Assembly (NCBI RefSeq): GCF_016907315.1
Contig: NZ_JAFBBS010000001.1
Span: 2,294,001-2,358,000 of the forward strand
Reading direction: 5' to 3'
Source: Microbacterium esteraromaticum
Lineage (GTDB): Bacteria; Actinomycetota; Actinomycetes; Actinomycetales; Microbacteriaceae
DNA length: 64,000 nucleotides
Program-made: the position numbers and the translations under genes
The notes under the pieces: generated by a model
Told to the model about the DNA's origin: nothing
The model's input: only the letters and a program-made list of their open reading frames with translations
The model's database searches: none
Shown here: piece after piece, positions 61,423-64,000 of the stretch
Numbering within the stretch: position 1 is the first letter of the stretch
Layout of the letters: every line of letters starts with the position of its first letter

Positions 61423-61485
61423 GATTCGCGAGGACAGGATGGATGCCCGTGAAGGGGCCTGTTCTCGCGAATCGTCCTGTTCTCG
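61423..61485. repeat. Convergent-gap inverted repeat element C
   Basis: GATTCGCGAGGACAGG (61423-61438), a GGATGCCCG spacer word (61441-61449), the near-complement CCTGTTCTCGCGAATC (61458-61473, 15/16), then a second CCTGTTCTCG (61476-61485). Between convergent ccsB and YhgE genes; same design as elements A and B. Confidence 0.7.
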
Positions 61486-61516
61486 GGCGCGCGTGCCTTG
61501 CCGGATGAGTCGCGTC

Positions 61517-61546
61517 CGGGCATCCGGGAGCAGTCCCGGATGCCCG
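61517..61546. terminator. Terminator between convergent ccsB and YhgE genes
   Basis: CGGGCATCCGGGA and TCCCGGATGCCCG form a perfect 13-bp stem with a GCAG loop, ten bases from the YhgE stop; it can serve both directions. No U-run. Confidence 0.75.
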
Positions 61547-61555
61547 ATCCGGATG

Positions 61556-63718
61556 CTAGGCCGCGGCCAGCACGGCCTTGGCAGAGGTCGTGCGGCGGGT
61601 GGCCACGGCCAGGGTGGCGGCTCCCAGTGAGAGCACCGCCCAGACGACCAGGCCGGCGAAGGCCGCGCCGCTGGGGGCGATGAGTCCGCTGAGCGCGGGC
61701 GCGGTGGGCATCGCCGCGCCGAGTGCCGCGAGCCACGACGGCACGGTCGAGATCAGGCTCGTCGCCAGGGCCACGACGCCCACCAGCGCACTCACCCAGC
61801 GTCCGATGCCTCCGAGCACCGCGACGAGGGCCTGGTTGATCGCAGCGAAGGCGGTGCCGGCCACGACCGCGAATCCGGCGAAGCCCCACCACTGGGCTGC
61901 GTCGTACTGGGCCACGATCTGCACGACCAGCGCGACCAGCAATCCCTGCGCGGCCCCGAGGCCGGCAGCCGGCCAGAATCCGCGCAGCACCATCCCGATC
62001 GACGAGCGACGCGAGGTGAGCGTGCTGCCCGGCACGGCGCGCAGCACGATGAACGATGCCAGCGCTCCGAACCAGAGGACGACGGCCGAGAGCAGCGGGA
62101 TCGTGGTCGGGCCGAACATGTCGTCGGAGTCCGAAGACGACGCGACCGGGTCGGCGATCACCGATGCGAGCGAGGTCGACTGCTCGTCGTCGAACGACGG
62201 CAGCGAGGTCGACGCGGTGTGCAGACCGTCGGCGAGCTCACCGGTTCCGGATGCCAGTTCGTCGAGCCCGTCCGAGAGCTCGCCCGCCCCGTCACCGAGA
62301 GCGGTGATGCCGTCGCCGAGCTTCGAAGCGCCGTCGGCGATCCCCGAGGCGCCATCGGCCAGGCCCGTGGCGCCGTCGCCGAGTTTCGAGGCGCCGGTGC
62401 CGACATCCACCATCCCGCCCGAGAGCTGGCGCGCCCCGTCGGCTGACTTGTCGATGCCGTCGGCGATCTGCCCCACACCGCCGCCGAGTGCGAGGGCCGC
62501 GTCGCCGGCGCTCTTGAGGGGTGCGGCGAGCTGCTGGGGAAGTCCCTTCACGTTCTCGGCGACGGGCGTCATGTAGCCCGAGACCGTGCCCGCATCGGTG
62601 GCGGTCTGCTTCGCGGAGTCGACGGCGGCGCCCGCATCCTCTGCCGCTGCGGCCAGGCGCCCGCAGAAGTCCGCGCCCGATGCAGCAGGATCGCACTCGG
62701 CAGCCAGAGCACCGAGGCTCTGAGCGACGCCGCCGATCCTGGTCACCGCGTCGACCGACGAAGATGCTGCCCCCGCCGCCTTGCTCGCGACGAGCTGCAG
62801 TGTCTGCGCCAGCGTGTTCACCTCGCTGTCGGGAGCGGTGATGGCCGCCGCACCGCCGACGAGACCCTTGCCGAGCTGGGTCGCACCGGCTCCGGCCTCC
62901 CTGGTCTTGGTGGCGATCGTGTCGAGACCCGTGCCGAGTGAGACCGCCCCGCTGGCTATCTCGTTCGCTCCGCTGGCCAGCTGATCCGCGCCTGCTCCCA
63001 GCTGTGCGGCGCCGTCCGAGAGCTGGCCTGAGCCGTCGGCGAGCTTTCGGGCACCGTCGGCGAGCTGAACGGCCCCGTCGGGGATCTCGGCCGCGCCGTC
63101 GGCAGCCGATCGGGCGCCATCGGCGAGCTTGTCGGCTCCGTCAGCGGCGTCGCCGATCTGGTCGCCGATCGTCGTGAAGCCGACCAGCACGTTGCCGACC
63201 GTCGCCTCGCTGATCATGGTCCCCATGGTCGATGCGGCGACCGACGCGATCTGCTGGCTGATCAGCCCATCGGCGACCCGGCCGTCGGGTGCGGTGGTCA
63301 CGCTGATCTCGGCCTGCTCGGCGGTGGACTCGCCGTCCTGCAGTGCCGTACCGGCAGAGGTGGCGTCTGCCGAGAACGACCGGGGGATCGTCACGATGGC
63401 CTGATACCGGCCCTCGGCCAGACCCTCGGAGGCGTCGTCCTCATTCGAGATCACCCACGTGAGGTTCGAGTCGAGCTCATCCGATCCTTCGACCAGCCCG
63501 GCTGCGAGCTGGCGTCCGAGAGGCGTGTACTGCCCGTCGATCGTGACGGGCTTGTCGAGGTTGACGACCGCGGCCGTCATCTGCTCGAGCCGTTCGGTCG
63601 GGTCCTGAAGCGCTGCGACGAGGATGCCGCCGATCATCGCAGGAAGCAGCAGCACCCCGATGAGCGTCAGCCAGGTGATGGGCCGGCGGGAACGGGCGCG
63701 TTCGATGGGGAGCGTCAT
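61556..63718 (-). CDS. YhgE/Pip family membrane protein with heptad Gly repeats
   Basis: 720 residues. One membrane segment near 15-35, a large external region, and five or six C-terminal membrane segments from about residue 535. The external part carries two blocks of seven-residue A-x-G-A-x-x-L-type repeats (about 190-280 and 420-510), the X-X-G heptad signature of YhgE/Pip proteins. The family includes phage infection protein and ESX/type VII-like partners. It overlaps the upstream ATPase-like gene by four bases (ATGA), so they form one unit. Confidence 0.92.
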   Translation of the reverse strand: MTLPIERARSRRPITWLTLIGVLLLPAMIGGILVAALQDPTERLEQMTAAVVNLDKPVTIDGQYTPLGRQLAAGLVEGSDELDSNLTWVISNEDDASEGLAEGRYQAIVTIPRSFSADATSAGTALQDGESTAEQAEISVTTAPDGRVADGLISQQIASVAASTMGTMISEATVGNVLVGFTTIGDQIGDAADGADKLADGARSAADGAAEIPDGAVQLADGARKLADGSGQLSDGAAQLGAGADQLASGANEIASGAVSLGTGLDTIATKTREAGAGATQLGKGLVGGAAAITAPDSEVNTLAQTLQLVASKAAGAASSSVDAVTRIGGVAQSLGALAAECDPAASGADFCGRLAAAAEDAGAAVDSAKQTATDAGTVSGYMTPVAENVKGLPQQLAAPLKSAGDAALALGGGVGQIADGIDKSADGARQLSGGMVDVGTGASKLGDGATGLADGASGIADGASKLGDGITALGDGAGELSDGLDELASGTGELADGLHTASTSLPSFDDEQSTSLASVIADPVASSSDSDDMFGPTTIPLLSAVVLWFGALASFIVLRAVPGSTLTSRRSSIGMVLRGFWPAAGLGAAQGLLVALVVQIVAQYDAAQWWGFAGFAVVAGTAFAAINQALVAVLGGIGRWVSALVGVVALATSLISTVPSWLAALGAAMPTAPALSGLIAPSGAAFAGLVVWAVLSLGAATLAVATRRTTSAKAVLAAA

Positions 63719-64000
63719 GCGGTCACCTCGGTCGAGTCGGAGGTCGGGAGTTCGGCGCTCTCGCGCAGGTCGGTGACGGATGCCAGCGCGCGGCCGGCAT
63801 CGAGCAGCAGGTGCTGCGCGGCATCCGGGTGGGGAGTTGTGAGCAGTACCGCGAGACCGTCGCCGGCGTCTCGCAGGCGCGCGGCGAGCTGATCCCGGTC
63901 GGAGGCGGAGAGGCGGTCGACACCGTCGAGGATCACGAGTGCGGGCTGACCGCGCAGGGCCTCGGCGAGCTGAGCGGAAGCATCCGGCTGATCGAACAGC
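63715..64000 (-). CDS. ABC ATPase-like protein (C-terminal part, cut by window end)
   Basis: The last 94 codons of a minus-strand gene are visible. PALVILDGVDRLSASDRDQL looks like Walker B plus D-loop, followed by GLAVLLTTPHPDAA where an H-loop would be; the usual Glu after Walker B is replaced by Gly (ILDGVD). It ends by overlapping the YhgE start. Probably the ATP-binding partner of YhgE; the Walker A is outside the window. Confidence 0.65.
   Translation of the reverse strand, partial: LFDQPDASAQLAEALRGQPALVILDGVDRLSASDRDQLAARLRDAGDGLAVLLTTPHPDAAQHLLLDAGRALASVTDLRESAELPTSDSTEVTA

Overview
The window is high-GC bacterial DNA with dense, mostly short-spaced genes, frequent GTG starts and 4-base ATGA/GTGA gene overlaps. 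BldC, the tiny ribosomal protein bS22, an ECF41 sigma factor, a DtxR/IdeR-type iron box, SbcCD and a ResB/CcsB cytochrome c system all point to an actinobacterium. The overall style resembles Microbacteriaceae such as Microbacterium; the genus is an inference. I found no rRNA, tRNA, CRISPR array, insertion sequence or prophage.

Layout. 1-9.0 kb: a partial FUSC membrane protein, a SRPBCC protein, an M20 dipeptidase, an AAA ATPase, an ECF41 sigma factor with its carboxymuconolactone-decarboxylase partner, threonine synthase, an MFS transporter, and a TetR/membrane-protein divergent pair with a palindromic operator. 9.0-11.3 kb: three VOC-fold proteins and an alpha/beta hydrolase, two of the VOC proteins being recent paralogues. 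11.3-16.0 kb: a siderophore uptake locus (siderophore-interacting reductase diverging from lipoprotein-permease-permease-ATPase) around one iron box. 16.1-24.2 kb: a DNA glycosylase, an orphan winged-helix regulator with a long leader, SbcD/SbcC, a nucleosidase and NAD synthetase. 24.2-30.8 kb: a RecB-like nuclease fused to an Upf1-like helicase, a GNAT protein, upp and tadA diverging, and a CDF metal transporter.

30.9-39.8 kb holds the most accessory-looking block. A seven-gene minus-strand operon encodes an oligopeptide-type ABC importer (two permeases, two ATPases, binding lipoprotein), a YecD-like hydrolase fold without the usual cysteine, and a DAO-fold FAD oxidoreductase. It diverges from an XRE-cupin regulator and a second DAO-fold oxidoreductase. 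Together they look like a regulated import-and-oxidation pathway for an amino-acid-like compound whose identity I cannot read from sequence.

39.9-64 kb: proC, a Ktr-type potassium uptake pair, ArsR/BldC/bS22, small redox genes (rhodanese, glutaredoxin-like), a polar amino acid ABC importer, a secreted Tat protein of unknown function, a TauE-type exporter, a sugar ABC importer without its own ATPase, aspS, a histidine phosphatase, a MerR-controlled thioredoxin-reductase-like enzyme, the ResA-CcdA-ResB-CcsB cytochrome c maturation operon, and a YhgE/Pip membrane protein with a partial ATPase at the window edge.

Cross-cutting signals: many genes have a TANNNT-like -10 box 6-7 bases before the start codon, predicting leaderless mRNAs. 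All three convergent gaps longer than 100 bp carry inverted-repeat elements of the same architecture. The word GGATGCC/GGCATCC is strongly over-represented. Hairpins flank three of the four ABC binding-protein genes.
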